NCBI GenBank assembly: GCA_015501585.1
Contig: JADNRY010000175.1
Span: 1 to 64,000, forward strand
Length of the DNA: 64,000 bases
Origin: Rhodocollybia butyracea
Lineage: Eukaryota > Basidiomycota > Agaricomycetes > Agaricales > Omphalotaceae
Direction: 5' to 3'
Below, piece after piece: positions 12,147 through 22,558 of the stretch. Position numbers and translations under genes: made by a program. The notes under the pieces were generated by a model. The model saw only the letters and a program-made list of their open reading frames with translations, was not told the origin of the DNA and searched no databases. Positions within the stretch are counted from its first letter, which is position 1. Each line of letters opens with the position of its first letter.

Positions 12147-13446
12147 ATGCGCTTTGCTCCTCTGCTCTTTTTGCTCGTAGCTAGCTCGATGCTTTCTGTG
12201 TTCCCTCTACCGGTGGATGAAAGACCAGTGGGCCACGAATACAACCGCGCCGGAATCGGAATGTAAGTGTTTGTTGCTGGGTCATTGTACTGTACCTCAG
12301 ACTCACATCTTGCCAGCGGCCCCCTAAAAAGCTATCTTGCCACTGTGACCTTCATTGATGGTTACACAGGTACTGTTAGGCACTCGGTAGTTCATAGTGC
12401 CAAATGGGGAGAACAAATCAAAAAAACTTTCACCAAAACGCTTGGAGATATATCTGGCTTGAAGTTAGCTGGCCAGGTAGATTACAAGGGTTTATACGGC
12501 CCTGTATCATCCACAGACAAACGGCACTGGGGCTATTTCATAATCATTGGAGTGCCAGTGGAATGCACTGTTACAGATCCATGTTTTGGGTGGATAGCAA
12601 GAGGGGGTAGGCACTCCTGAATCTGATTTTTTATTGTGTTCCTCATGTGGGATTTACTAGATATCGACGCCAGCTTGCCTTTGGGTCCAGTGTATATGGG
12701 CATTAGCAAAGGTCCCCCAGGTCGGAACCGGTTTAAAGAGATAATGGGCAGACCTGTGTTCAAGGAAGGCGAGACGCAGAGACAGCACGAGTATATAGAA
12801 GCGAAGCAGAATGATTGGGACAACCTTTCGCATGAGTTTAACTCATGCTTCATGGTCGCGGTAAGTGGTTGCTACTGACTATACCTAACACTGACATGTT
12901 GCCAGACCGCTGGCATCGTGACCTTCACTGATATAAAAGGTGCACACCTGGGAACTGGCGACACTACTACATTTTCATCGCAAGAAAGCATGGCCGAAGA
13001 AAGCATGACCGCGGCGCTCAATGCCTTGGATAACACGGAGGCCGAAATCACCTACAAAGGTTCATATATACCATTGAACGACAAACGGCAATGGGTTATT
13101 TTCAAAAACACCAGACTACCGGTAGAGTGTACTGATGCGAAACCATGCTTTGGGTTTATAGCAACTGGTGGTGAGTATTCACTGAAGGACCGCGTTTTCC
13201 TTGCGTCCCTCATATGTTTTGCTAGCTCGATTTAATGATGACGGTCGGATACCGCTGCCAGACGGCAAGCATAACAAGCCTGTCCAACTGTATGTTGCCA
13301 TTAGCAAAGGCGTGCCAGGCCGGGACCACTTTGAACCCTTTCAGGGTGAACCTAAGGCAGCGGGAGTCAAGGGTGATAAAATGAGAACAGAATGGAAGGC
13401 AATTTTGGCTGAGTTTCGGAGCTTATACGTCCCAGCCGCAGCTTGA
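12147..13446 (+). CDS. Secreted protein with two tandem homologous domains
   Basis: Exons are 12147-12262, 12317-12606, 12661-12860, 12906-13170 and 13226-13446. All introns are 45-55 bp with GT-AG ends, giving 363 residues in one frame. Residues 1-20 form a signal peptide (MRFAPLLFLLVASSMLSVFP). Domain 1 (about 40-202, exons 2-3) and domain 2 (about 203-363, exons 4-5) are copies. They share ATVTF/GIVTF, DKRHWGYF/DKRQWVIF, PVECTVTDPCFGWIA/PVECTDAKPCFGFIA and YMGISKGPPGR/YVAISKGVPGR. The intron inside each domain has the same position and phase 1, so the duplication included it. Two cysteines per domain (VEC and PCFG) could pair. Function is unknown; secretion makes an extracellular or host-interaction role possible, but that is inference. 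Confidence 0.85.
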
Positions 13447-13999
13447 TGCGCTTATTTCTGATAATTGTACTGTTTGTTGCTCCCTTACGTTTTGACCCCA
13501 GTCAAGATCTTCTCCGTTAAACAACCGCTACGTTCTTATACAAGAAACATAAGCCTATCTCGTGAACAAAACTATCGAAAGACCAATTCAACAAGTATGT
13601 ATACATGTAGATGGCGTTCATCGCAGGTCAAGTGTGGCAAGCAGTAGTTCCAGTCTTTTAGTCCAGCCAACCCGCCCCTCGTCCTCTTTCCTTATCACAA
13701 GATGCACTCCCCATCTTGTCCTGACTCCTGAAGTTACCTTCACCAGATCTGCCAATGTACAAAAAACCCGAAACTTGGCTATGGACCGCCGGAGCAGTGG
13801 ACCACTCCAGCACGCGTAGCTGCGTACGTGTACCTGCTTTTTCCTGCGAATAACTCTGTTCGAAAATGTAGGATATATAATGTCAAAGGGTTTAAGTTAA
13901 AAGGAATATGTGTCATCTGGTGTCCATGTTCCACTGCGGTGCAATGTCAAAGCCCTCAACTACTCAAGAAATCTTCACCTTTGATAGCAGGTATCGAAG
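13447..13999. other. Intergenic, no supported gene
   Basis: The 3' flank of the two-domain gene runs into the downstream side of GNAT copy 1. I see no domain-bearing ORF or repeat. Confidence 0.5.
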
Positions 14000-14873
14000 C
14001 TACCGAGCTATAGCTCTGTGCGCCTCTAAATCCCATTCCTCTTCTAAAATCCCCATCAAAACGTTATCCTCCCAATGCCCATCAGCCCAGTTCACCTTGC
14101 GTTTCCTGCCTTCCTCCACGAATCCACTACAAGTACAACCATTCAGCAACAAGAAACCAGATAAAAGCTCAACCCAATCTCGAAAACAAGTCGGAACCAA
14201 CTCACACTTTCCGATACATCTTCTTCGCCCTCTCATTTCCATCAAACACGCCCAAGCTCACCCTATGCAACCCCAGACTTCGAAGTCCCCGGGATTCCGA
14301 CCACGAAGATATTCTTGTGGAAGAGTCGGAGAGGGTGATGGGCGTGTCTCGCTCGTGGAACTATGCGATAGTTTAAAGGCCAGCGTAGTACGTGTATCAT
14401 GATCTCGCTTTTTGAATGCTTCAAGTTTAAACACGCTTTGTTTTTATAGAATAATAATATATGTTCACGTACGATCCGTGATAGTCCACCACCCATCGCG
14501 TGACTTCTTCGCCGTAGCCTTGGCCCCAGAATTTAGGCGATAACATGATTGTGAAGATCCCGTCGCGGTTTTTGGGGTGGGTCATTGTTATAGAGGTGGT
14601 GCCAACAAATTCGGGCACATCGAGTTCGTCGCCTCTATTTCCTCCGTCGGAATGGCCTTCGGAGTCTGAATCTTTGCCCTTTGTCTCAATCATCAGATAC
14701 ATAACAGCCTCCTCTGCCTTGGCCGCAATTTTTTCCATAAACTTTGGTCCTCGAGGGACAACGTACTCATTCGACATCGTAGGCTGAATACTTGGGTTGT
14801 TCCGGAAGTCAAATACATTTCGTGCGTCGGAGAGTTCGAAGCCACGGAGGCGAAGGCGATCAGTGATGAACAT
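14000..14873 (-). pseudogene. GNAT N-acetyltransferase copy 1, interrupted
   Basis: The N-terminal exon starts at 14873 (MFITDRLRLRGFELSDARNV) and matches copies 2 and 3 through the acetyl-CoA-binding motif FWGQGYGEEVTRWVVDY. After that motif, about 190 bp of unrelated sequence is present. The expected FRSLGLHRxSLxVFDGNERAKKMY segment resumes only near 14,285, out of reach of the first frame. The C-terminal exon (FVEEGRKRKVNWADGHWED, ending at 14,000) is still readable. The protein would stop at residue 148 after a foreign tail, without the second half of the fold. Confidence 0.8.
14286..14480. other. About 190-bp sequence absent from GNAT copies 2 and 3
   Basis: It lies between the shared words CTTCGAAG and TCCACCACCCATCGCG, which are only about 8 bp apart in copies 2 and 3. 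No terminal inverted repeat or clear target duplication is visible. It could be an insertion or a gained intron (GTACGT occurs at its minus-strand start), but no acceptor restores the frame. Confidence 0.6.
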
Positions 14874-15605
14874 GGTAGTGTGGTCAAGGTAGATGATCGA
14901 TCCTGAAGGCCTCGATGCCTGTCTTAGACGATGAACCGATTAGCGATTAGCATCGTGGCAAGCACGAGCGGCGTGGTGTATCGGATTGCCGGGATTGTTG
15001 CCGACAGTTTCGTTGAATTTGACTTTTGAGAGATTTTTTGAGAGATTTATGTGCTCTGAGAGTGCTTCTGAGTCCGACACACAGAATCCAGCTAGAAAAT
15101 GTGAGAAACGGCGCGCATGCCTCCAATTGACTGAAGGTGTTATGGTAGCGCTACAAAGGTATCAGGAGGTATCTAGTGCTTCGGGTCTTAATCTACTAAC
15201 ATGCATGTCCAGCTGGAGTCTTCGTTAACAGTTTTTTCTTTGATTTTCTCCGTTTTGCTAGTTAATCAACTCATACAGTTTTAACTCAGACAGAAATGAT
15301 ACTTCACGACTTGTCCTTTGTTACGATGGATGCTTTGTGATACTCATTACTTCTGATACTTGCAAGCTTAGGCACGTTATGTATCATATTGTTACACGCT
15401 TCTAATTAATTCAGCTCTATGTAACTGGCACGGCGAGGTGGCGGTGGTGTCTGGGTATTGGTGCAAGACAGAGACTTGACATTGTCGATACCGAGTGTGT
15501 CCAATTCGAATGTAACATCAGCTTCGTCAACAAAGGCCGAGGGACCAGTACAATCTAGATCTCTGTAGATGTGTCAAATCATATCTTATTCGTGTTGAAA
15601 AGGGC
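14874..15605. other. GNAT copy 1 upstream region and secreted gene copy 2 downstream region
   Basis: About 14,875-15,300 resembles 18,705-19,100 upstream of GNAT copy 2, with shared words including TCAAGGTAGATGATCGATCC and CTCATACAGTTTTAACTC. About 15,325-15,573 resembles positions 1-260. The 14-bp LINE target word occurs once, at 15,574-15,587. No gene is seen. Confidence 0.65.
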
Positions 15606-16224
15606 TTACTGGAAAAAAGTACACGCAGTTCCGTTGGTTGTCAACAACAAGGATACAAAGGGTATACTAAACTCAGTCATGCCGGCACATCCGTTGGTGA
15701 CAGTAGTCGCTTGGAAGCAGCCTTCGGTGATTTCAGGGAAACACAAGTTCACGACGTCCACATCTGAGGTGCACAAGTACGAGGCGACAGTGCTTATACC
15801 CAGGGTACTTATCTCGACGGTACCCGCAGTAGGTAGCAAAATACCGAGGCCACCAAGACAACTGGGTTCTCTGTATACGAGTTAGTCCCTGGATGGTAGG
15901 TCGTGAGGAAATACGCTTACGGGGAGAGTATACATTCCACCCCAGTGGAGGAAAGAGATGCGGTCTCGACAGGTTCATTGAATTCCGGGAGATCGACACA
16001 TCCGACGTCCACGTTAATGCTCTCCTCGAAACAAAGGCCCTCTGAAAAACAGAAGGTTACGAGGTCGGTCACAGGTTCCTGACGAGCCAGCTGTACAAGT
16101 ATGAGGGTAAATTAACCTGATGCGCGACAAAAAATGGAACAAAATGACTGACATTGGCCATAGGAGGTCCAGCGATCGCCAAAGCAGCCGCCACTAGATT
16201 AATGAATGTGCTTTTGAAGAGCAT
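15606..16224 (-). CDS. Small secreted cysteine-containing protein, copy 2
   Basis: Exons are 16224-16153, 16090-15921 and 15870-15606, separated by GT-AG introns of 62 and 50 bp, giving 168 residues. The N-terminus, MLFKSTFINLVAAALAIAG, is a likely signal peptide. The mature part carries about nine cysteines spread through VTFCFSEGLCF, DVGCVDLP, GVECILSP, EPSCLGGLG, YLCTSDV, NLCFPEI, EGCFQATT, NGCAG and TACTFFQ, suggesting a disulfide-stabilised extracellular protein. Copy 1 at 9135-9748 shares the exon plan. I do not recognise the family; a secreted effector-like or cell-surface role is conjecture. The start was chosen because it directly precedes the hydrophobic segment conserved in both copies. 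Confidence 0.78.
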
Positions 16225-16996
16225 TTGGGCAGGTTCAGAAGGCCAAGTTGCTTTGAATCGGAGAGTAAAAAGGACCAAGGAAACGAGATGCCAGCTTTTA
16301 GGTTCTGTTTTATACTGTTCATATATATACATATCCCAGTTCGCGAATCGCAGATATCATGATGTGCCATCTTGTCAGTCCCACCGTTGAAGTCATGGGG
16401 TAGTGCTGCTCAATCGTTCTTTCCTGTGTTGTTCCTCGATTCAGCGCATTACGGAAGCCCCGACTAGTGGGTAATAGGACATCCGCCGAGAGTGTCAAGG
16501 AAGGAATATAAAATGGGATTCACCGGTGCGTACAGAGAGCGCATGGACGAATGGGAGCGGAGTACTCCTCCTCCTTCCTCCTCCTACCCCAGAAAGTTGG
16601 AGGCACCTGAAACCCGGCAGGTGCCTTGATTTCACCCATCCGGGCACCTTCAAAGACACCGGGGAATCAGCGCTCAGCATTTGTGTTTGAAAGAGGGTAA
16701 GCTTTGCATACGGCAACACCTTAAGACCTATTCCACGAGGGTCATGTCAGTGAAGGAAAAACTCAGTAACCACTCGTACTTCGTTATCTTGCATCTATTT
16801 GACTGATAAATAAAAGTAATGGGGGGCGCAGTGGAAGAAAGAATCTAATGTCGGAGGTCGGAGAGGGTCGGAGGTGTTAATACGATGGCCCTGAATCACA
16901 ATGAATGATGAGCGGAAGAAGGTAGAGAAGCACATGTCGTCGTTCAAATAGAAAGAAATCTGATATCAACTCACCGTAGCCGCCAGCCGCAAGTTA
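16225..16996. other. Upstream region of secreted gene copy 2
   Basis: The part up to about 16,740 is shared with the promoter side of copy 1. From 16,740 to the foldback element no gene or repeat is evident. Confidence 0.5.
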
Positions 16997-17810
16997 CACT
17001 ACGCCAGCGTCAAAAAATATCGGGCGAGATTTTCTGCGAAAGTATCCTTGTAATTACTTACCTTTTTCGGTATAAATGGCGCTCGAAATTCTCCAATAAT
17101 TCCCTCTGAAAAATAGATTGTAATTCATTGTCTTTTTCAATACAAATTTCGTCTGTAATCTATTGTCTTTTTCGAGCGAAAAAGATAAGCAGATTGCTTA
17201 TCTTTTTCGCCCGTGATTAATTGAAAATTTCGAGCGATATTTTTACAAGGTAATAATTGGACAATGATTGGGCAAGAATTGGGCAGCGCGATCATGTGAT
17301 GTAGCTGTCGTAGCCTTTTGGCATAAATCTAACGTGTAAATACGGTAAACCAAGCAAATAGCCACACTGTAATGACATAAAGCTAAATAAGATATCGGTA
17401 CAATCTCAAACTATCTTAGAAAGAGAATCCAAGACCGTTGATTGTGGCATGGTATATAACTTTCACGCCTCAGATAAGCCACATTTGGCAATGCTTGTCA
17501 TATCTACATCACATGATGGAGCTACCAATTCTTGCCCAATCATTGTCCAATTATTACCTTGTAAAAATATCGCTCGAAATTTTCAATTAATCACGGGCGA
17601 AAAAGATAAGCAATCTCCTTATCTTTTTCGCTCGAAAAAGACAATAGATTACAGACGAAATTTGTATTGAAAAAGACAATGAATTACAATCTATTTTTCA
17701 GAGGGAATTATTGGAGAATTTCGAGCGCCATTTATACCGAAAAAGGTAAGTAATTACAAGGATACTTTCGCAGAAAATTTCGCCCGATATTTTTTGACGC
17801 TGGCATAGTG
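16997..17810. mobile_element. 814-bp CACTA-like foldback (non-autonomous) element
   Basis: The two ends are long inverted repeats of about 300 bp (16,997 to about 17,300 and about 17,510 to 17,810) around a loop of about 200 bp. The termini read CACTACGCCAGCGTC on the left and GACGCTGGCATAGTG on the right, close to the CACTA superfamily signature. The flanks on both sides read AGTTA (16,992-16,996 and 17,811-17,815). CACTA elements usually duplicate 2-3 bp, so the true duplication may be TTA or TA within that word. No transposase is encoded. Arm sequence agreement is high, so insertion is probably fairly recent. Confidence 0.85.
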
Positions 17811-17835
17811 AGTTATTATAAGGGTCAAATTTCGA

Positions 17836-17950
17836 AATAGCGAAGCAAAGCAGACTCACCTGCGCATCCTCAGGCTGTATGGAGTTTTCGAGGATCATTC
17901 GTTCCCGCAGACATGGAATCCATAACAAAGGTTCTAAGTTGTAAAAACCA
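17836..17950 (-). pseudogene. Duplicated exon fragment beside GNAT copy 2
   Basis: On the minus strand this reads LRERMILENSIQPEDAQ followed by a GTGAG donor-like site. A better copy stands at 19,336-19,480. Neither is joined to a recognisable gene, so they look like remnants carried along with the GNAT duplication. Confidence 0.45.
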
Positions 17951-17998
17951 ATCCTCTGCCATGAAATTTAGCAGCGGGGTTCAAAACAGAGGGCAGTA

Positions 17999-18699
17999 CT
18001 AAGCAGGTATTGAAGTTACCGAAGCTATAGCTCGATGCGCATCCAAATCCCATTCCTCTTGTAAGATCCCCATCGAAACAATATCCTCCCAATGCCCATC
18101 AACCCAGTGTACCTTGCGTTTCCTACCTTCCTCCACGAATCCACTACAAGTACAACCATTCAGCAACCAGATAAAAGCTCGACCCAATCTCGAGACAAGT
18201 TGGAACCAACTCACACTATCCGATACATCTTCTTCGCCCTCTCATTTCCATCAAACACGCCCAAGCTCAGCCTATGCAACCCCAGACTTCGAAAGGTATA
18301 ATCCACCACCCATCGCGTGACTTCTTCGCCGTAGCCTCGGCCCCAGAATTTAGGCGATAACATGATTATGAAGATGCCGTCGCGTTTTAAGGGGCGGGTA
18401 ATGGTTATCGAGGTGGTGCCAACAAATTCGCGCGCGCCGACTCCTTCGAGTTCATCGCCTCTATTTTCTCCATTGGCACGGCCTTCTGAATCTGAACCTT
18501 TGCCTTTTGTCTCAATGATCAGATACATAACAGCATCCTCTGCCTTGGCTGCAGTTTTTTCTATAAAATTTGGTCCCCAAGGGACATAGGGCTGATTCGC
18601 CATCATAGGCCGAACACTTGGGTTGTTCCGGAGGTCAAATATACTTCGTGCGTCGGAGATTTCGAAGCCACGGAGGCGGAGGCGGTCAGTGGTAAACAT
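17999..18699 (-). CDS. GNAT-family N-acetyltransferase (RimJ/RimL type), copy 2
   Basis: Exons 18699-18215 and 18143-17999 join across a 71-bp GT-AG intron to give 209 residues. The protein begins MFTTDRLRLRGFEISDARSI, a typical Acetyltransf_3 start. The acetyl-CoA-binding motif A is FWGRGYGEEVTRWVVDY (about residues 115-131). The end reads MYRIVGFVEEGRKRKVHWVD, the usual beta-strand and GF-x-E-G-x-x-R pattern of amino-group acetyltransferases. Such enzymes move acetyl from acetyl-CoA to an amine on a protein N-terminus or a small molecule; the substrate here is unknown. It is the middle member of a three-copy tandem group with broken copy 1 and intact copy 3. Confidence 0.85.
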
Positions 18700-19335
18700 G
18701 GTAGTGTGGTCAAGGTAGATGATCGATCCTGATTAATGATTCCTGAAGGTCTCGTCTTAGACGATTACAAAAATAGCGATTAGCATCGTGGCAAGCGGCG
18801 TGGTGTATGGATTGCCGGGATTGTTGCCGAAAGTTTTAATGAATTAACATTTGAGAGATTTCTTAAGAGATTTGTGGGCCCTGAGAGTGCTTGGTGCACA
18901 CCTCCAACTGACAGATTTAAGCTTCCTGAAGGATGCTTTGGTACCACGGGTCCGCGCTACAGAAGTATCTGCTTCGGGTCTTAATATACTAACATACTGG
19001 TCTAGCTGGAGTCTTCGTTCGTAATTTTCTTTTTCTTTATTTTGCGGGTAATCAGCTCATACAGTTTTAACTCGGACAAAAATGATACATACCTCACATG
19101 TCGTCAGACACATACCGCGCCACCTCCTCCCAACGACCATCTTGCTTCTCCAGTAACTACTGGTGATCATCAGTCTGAGCATTCGCCGCAATGTGTGTTC
19201 ATTGGATGTCTTTCGGGTTCTCATCAGGTCCCTTTCACTCGTGAACCATTGGATGTTATTTTCGAGAGATCTCCTCCTTCTTGGGATATTAGAACCTCAT
19301 TTATATATGTGTGAACACATAATGGTATTCTTACA
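18700..19335. other. Upstream region of GNAT copy 2, no supported gene
   Basis: Positions 18,705-19,100 are shared with the upstream side of GNAT copy 1. A plus-strand ORF at 19,042-19,314 has no recognisable domain and starts inside the shared block, so I do not call it a gene. Confidence 0.45.
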
Positions 19336-19480
19336 CTCACCTGCACATCCTCAGGCTGTATGGAGTTTTCGAGGGTCATCCGTTCCCGCAGACCTTCGAG
19401 GGAGCCTAAAGATAAAACTGTAACAAAGGTTCTAAGCTGATCCAGTGCTAATCCTCTGTAATGGAATATAGCCTCAAAGT
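19336..19480 (-). pseudogene. Duplicated exon fragment beside GNAT copy 3
   Basis: The minus strand reads NFEAIFHYRGLALDQLRTF and then LRERMTLENSIQPEDVQ, ending at a GTGAGTG donor-like site near 19,336. The same piece, less well kept, is at 17,836-17,950. The parent gene is unknown; the repeat shows that GNAT and this neighbour were copied together. Confidence 0.45.
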
Positions 19481-20252
19481 TCAAAACAAAGGGTCGGTAG
19501 CAGGTATCGAAGCTACAGAAGCTCTAGCTCGATGCGCATCTAAATCCCACTCCTCTTGTAAGATTCCCATCAAAACACTATCCTCCCAATGCCCATCAAC
19601 CCAATGTACCTTGCGTTGCCTGCCTTCCTCCACGAATCCACTACAAGTATAACCATTCAGCAAGATATTTAAGAACCAGAAACCAAAACCAGACAAGATA
19701 AATCGATAAAGGCTTGAGTCAACATCAACAACTCGAACCCCAATCTCGAAACAAGTTGGAACCAACTCACACTTTCCGATACATCTTCTTCGCCCTCTCA
19801 TTCCCATCAAACACACGCAAGCTCACTCTATGCAACCCCAGACTTCGAAAGGCATGATCCACCACCCATCGCGTGACTTCTTCGCCGTAGCCTTGGCCCC
19901 AGAATTTAGGCGATAACACAATTACGAAGTCGCCGTCGCGGTTTTTGGGGTGGGTCATTGTAATAGAGGTGGTACCGACCAGTTCGCGCCCATCGGAGGG
20001 CACTACTCCTTCGAGGTTATTGTGTCTAATCCCTCCATCGCGTCTATCGCCCTTTTTGCCCATTTCAATGATCAGATACATAACAGCCTCCTCTGCGTTG
20101 GCCACGAGTTTTTCCATAAACTTCAGTCCCCGAGGGACAACGTACTCGTTCGACATCGTAGGCTGAACACTTGGGTTGTTCCGTAGGTCAAATATACTTC
20201 GTGCGTCGGAGGGTTCGAAGCCACGGAGCTGGAGGCGGTCAGTGGTGAACAT
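19481..20252 (-). CDS. GNAT-family N-acetyltransferase, copy 3
   Basis: Exons 20252-19771 and 19640-19481 are joined over a 130-bp intron, longer than the 71-bp intron of copy 2 because of extra sequence near 19,660-19,735. The product has 213 residues. It starts MFTTDRLQLRGFEPSDARSI, carries motif A FWGQGYGEEVTRWVVDHAF and the run HRVSLRVFDGNERAKKMYRK, and ends VGFVEEGRQRKVHWVDGHW. All expected family segments are present and the frame is open, so it should be an active acetyltransferase of unknown substrate. Its last four residues (TDPLF region) extend beyond copy 2 because the stop codon moved. Confidence 0.85.
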
Positions 20253-20768
20253 GGCGGTCAAGGTAGATGATCAATCCCGAGGCCTGAAGCTAAAACTTGA
20301 AGGCCTTGAAGGATGATGAGCCGAGTAGCGATTAGAAGCACGAGCGGGGTGTATCGGATTGCCGGGATTGTTGCTGACAGTTTTGGGTTCTGGAATCCAG
20401 AAGGTTACTCCTCCCGTCACTATCACGTCCAGAATCCTCGCCGTACGTGGAGCCCTTGCTAAAATATACAGACCCAATTGGCAACTTGAAGTTTGTCTTT
20501 TTGTCCATCAGGTGGGTTTAACAACCTGTGCTTCCTTTCGTTCATGTACTCCCCTTCCCTCTTCTCCTAGAATGACCGAGCGAGACTTTCAGAGACTCGA
20601 GATTGACCATACGACGCCTTGTCGTCATTTGATCCTGTCAACGGAAAGAAGGTTTTATTTTCTTACTTTCTCACTACTCCAGCTATCCGTCTTCGACCTG
20701 CTATAAATTTCTCTATGATCCAAGATTGTCATTGTTTAACGCTCCAACCAACTCTCCGCCTCCAACCC
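20253..20768. other. Intergenic, no supported gene
   Basis: This is the space between GNAT copy 3 and the stop codon of the OYE gene. Short ORFs here lack domains and consistent introns. Confidence 0.5.
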
Positions 20769-22558
20769 CTACTTCGACTCGGAATAGTCCTTATAATCCA
20801 CATACCCCCTCCTCTGTTCCTCCTCAGGCGCATAATTCTCCCCGTACTTGCTCGAAAAATCAACGTCATTGTCCAGCGGCTTGTTATACTCGATCCGCCA
20901 TGCTAGGTCGGGATGAGAGATCCAGAGGACTCCGAAGAAGATTCCTGCTGCTTTGCCGCCTAATCGGGTGAGATACGTAGCGAATGAGGATGATAAGAAA
21001 TGGAAAGCCAGAATAAGTTTGTGAGGCTTACCTCGAACAACAGCTTCGGCCTCCTCCCTCGTGAACCCTCCATTAGAAAGATATTTGGCATTTTTTACGG
21101 CGGGGGCGTATGTAGCGAGGACGTCGTGTGCTGTGGCGCGTCTTTTGCCTGGATAATCAGGGTCAGTCAAAGACGATACGTCGGCGAGAGGATGAAGGGG
21201 AAGGGGACAAAAGAAATAGAAATAGAAGATCGAAAATGGGATTATGAGAGGTTGTATTGTGCACATACCATCAATAACAGGATCCAACACATCTATATGG
21301 CGGAGCAGAGCGAAATACGCGATACCTAGTTTATCAGCCTCGGCGATAAAGTAATTGTACGTGTCGATGGTTTCTTGAAGAGGCATTCTGAGTAACGGAA
21401 TAGAACAGTCAGTATATGTTGGATGAACACAAACCCAACGTACCCAACGTCATTAAAACCCCCGGACGGACTCAATTTGACCCCTACTCTATCTCCTCCA
21501 AACACCTTGATTAGCCTCTCAAGAGCCAGTAAACCAAATCGTGCGCGATTGGGGATAGAGCCGCCCCAGGAGTCGGTACGCTTGTTGGCGGTCGAATCGA
21601 GAAATTGTTGGACGAGGTAGCCGCCAGCACCGTGGACTGCGTTGTAAAATAAAGTAAAAGGCGGGAGAATAAGAGTTTGGCAGTTGAAAGGAGAGAATAT
21701 ACCTCACGTTCAACACCGTCAAACCCAGCTTCCTTAGCGTTAACACCTGCTTGCTCGAATAGATCAAGGAGTTCAGTAGGATCTCCGGCAGTGGTCGGCT
21801 AATCAGATTCAATCCAATTGAAGATATAGAAGAATGAGGAGATGAGAACGAATTAATCAGAACGAGGTATACAGTTATACACGCGTACGCACCGTGACAT
21901 ATCCAGGCGAACCAGGCAAAAACCTAAATTTTCCACCTCGAGCTGCAATAGCAGATGGAGCGTATACTGGTTTTCCTGATGCGATTTGTTCTGGCGCGTC
22001 GGGGTGGCTGATTCGGCCAACTGTGGGTGGTAGAGGTTGGATAATAAGCTAGTATACATCATTGAGGTTGAGATGGACGTACGATGCCACAGCTACATAT
22101 AAGATCCAGTCAGAATTTGCGTGGCGATTAGAAAGCAGAGGAAGAAACACACCTGAGCAAAGATAACACTTCCCTCCTCGTGTACCGCGTCCGTGACCTT
22201 CTTCCACGCGGCTACTTGTTCTTTATTCCATATTCCAGGTGCATGAGGCCATTCAGTACTATCGACCAAGGCGAGAAAGAGCGATACACATCAGGAACGA
22301 AGTACACCCGGAAGACTAGAAGCTTGAAGACTAGTATACACACCCTTGCTGAGTGATCAATACACCCTCTGTAACAATCAATCCTGCGCTCCTGGCACGC
22401 TGGCGGTAATATTCGACGTTGAGATCGTTAGGAACATTCGTAGGCACGGAGCGATTCCTCGTTAGTGCGGATATGAATACGCGGTTGCGGAGAGTAAGCG
22501 AGGATCCGAAAGAGATGGGTTCGCTAAGAGGGGACTTGGTAGTTGGAATGGATGACAT
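20769..22558 (-). CDS. Old Yellow Enzyme-type flavin oxidoreductase
   Basis: Nine exons give 389 residues: 22558-22344, 22258-22153, 22092-22083, 22020-21893, 21798-21708, 21636-21444, 21387-21269, 21148-21032 and 20959-20769, all with GT-AG introns. It is an FMN-dependent TIM-barrel ene-reductase. Motifs in order are the FMN-domain start [81 protein letters not shown], and [13 protein letters not shown] with WISHPDL. Such enzymes reduce activated C=C bonds with NAD(P)H. Family members normally have HxxN before the conserved GY; here the segment is HGAGGY, so the Asn that helps bind the substrate is Gly. The 10-bp exon 3 is needed to keep the frame and the HxGR motif. A decayed copy lies at about 30.36-31.14 kb. 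Confidence 0.88.
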
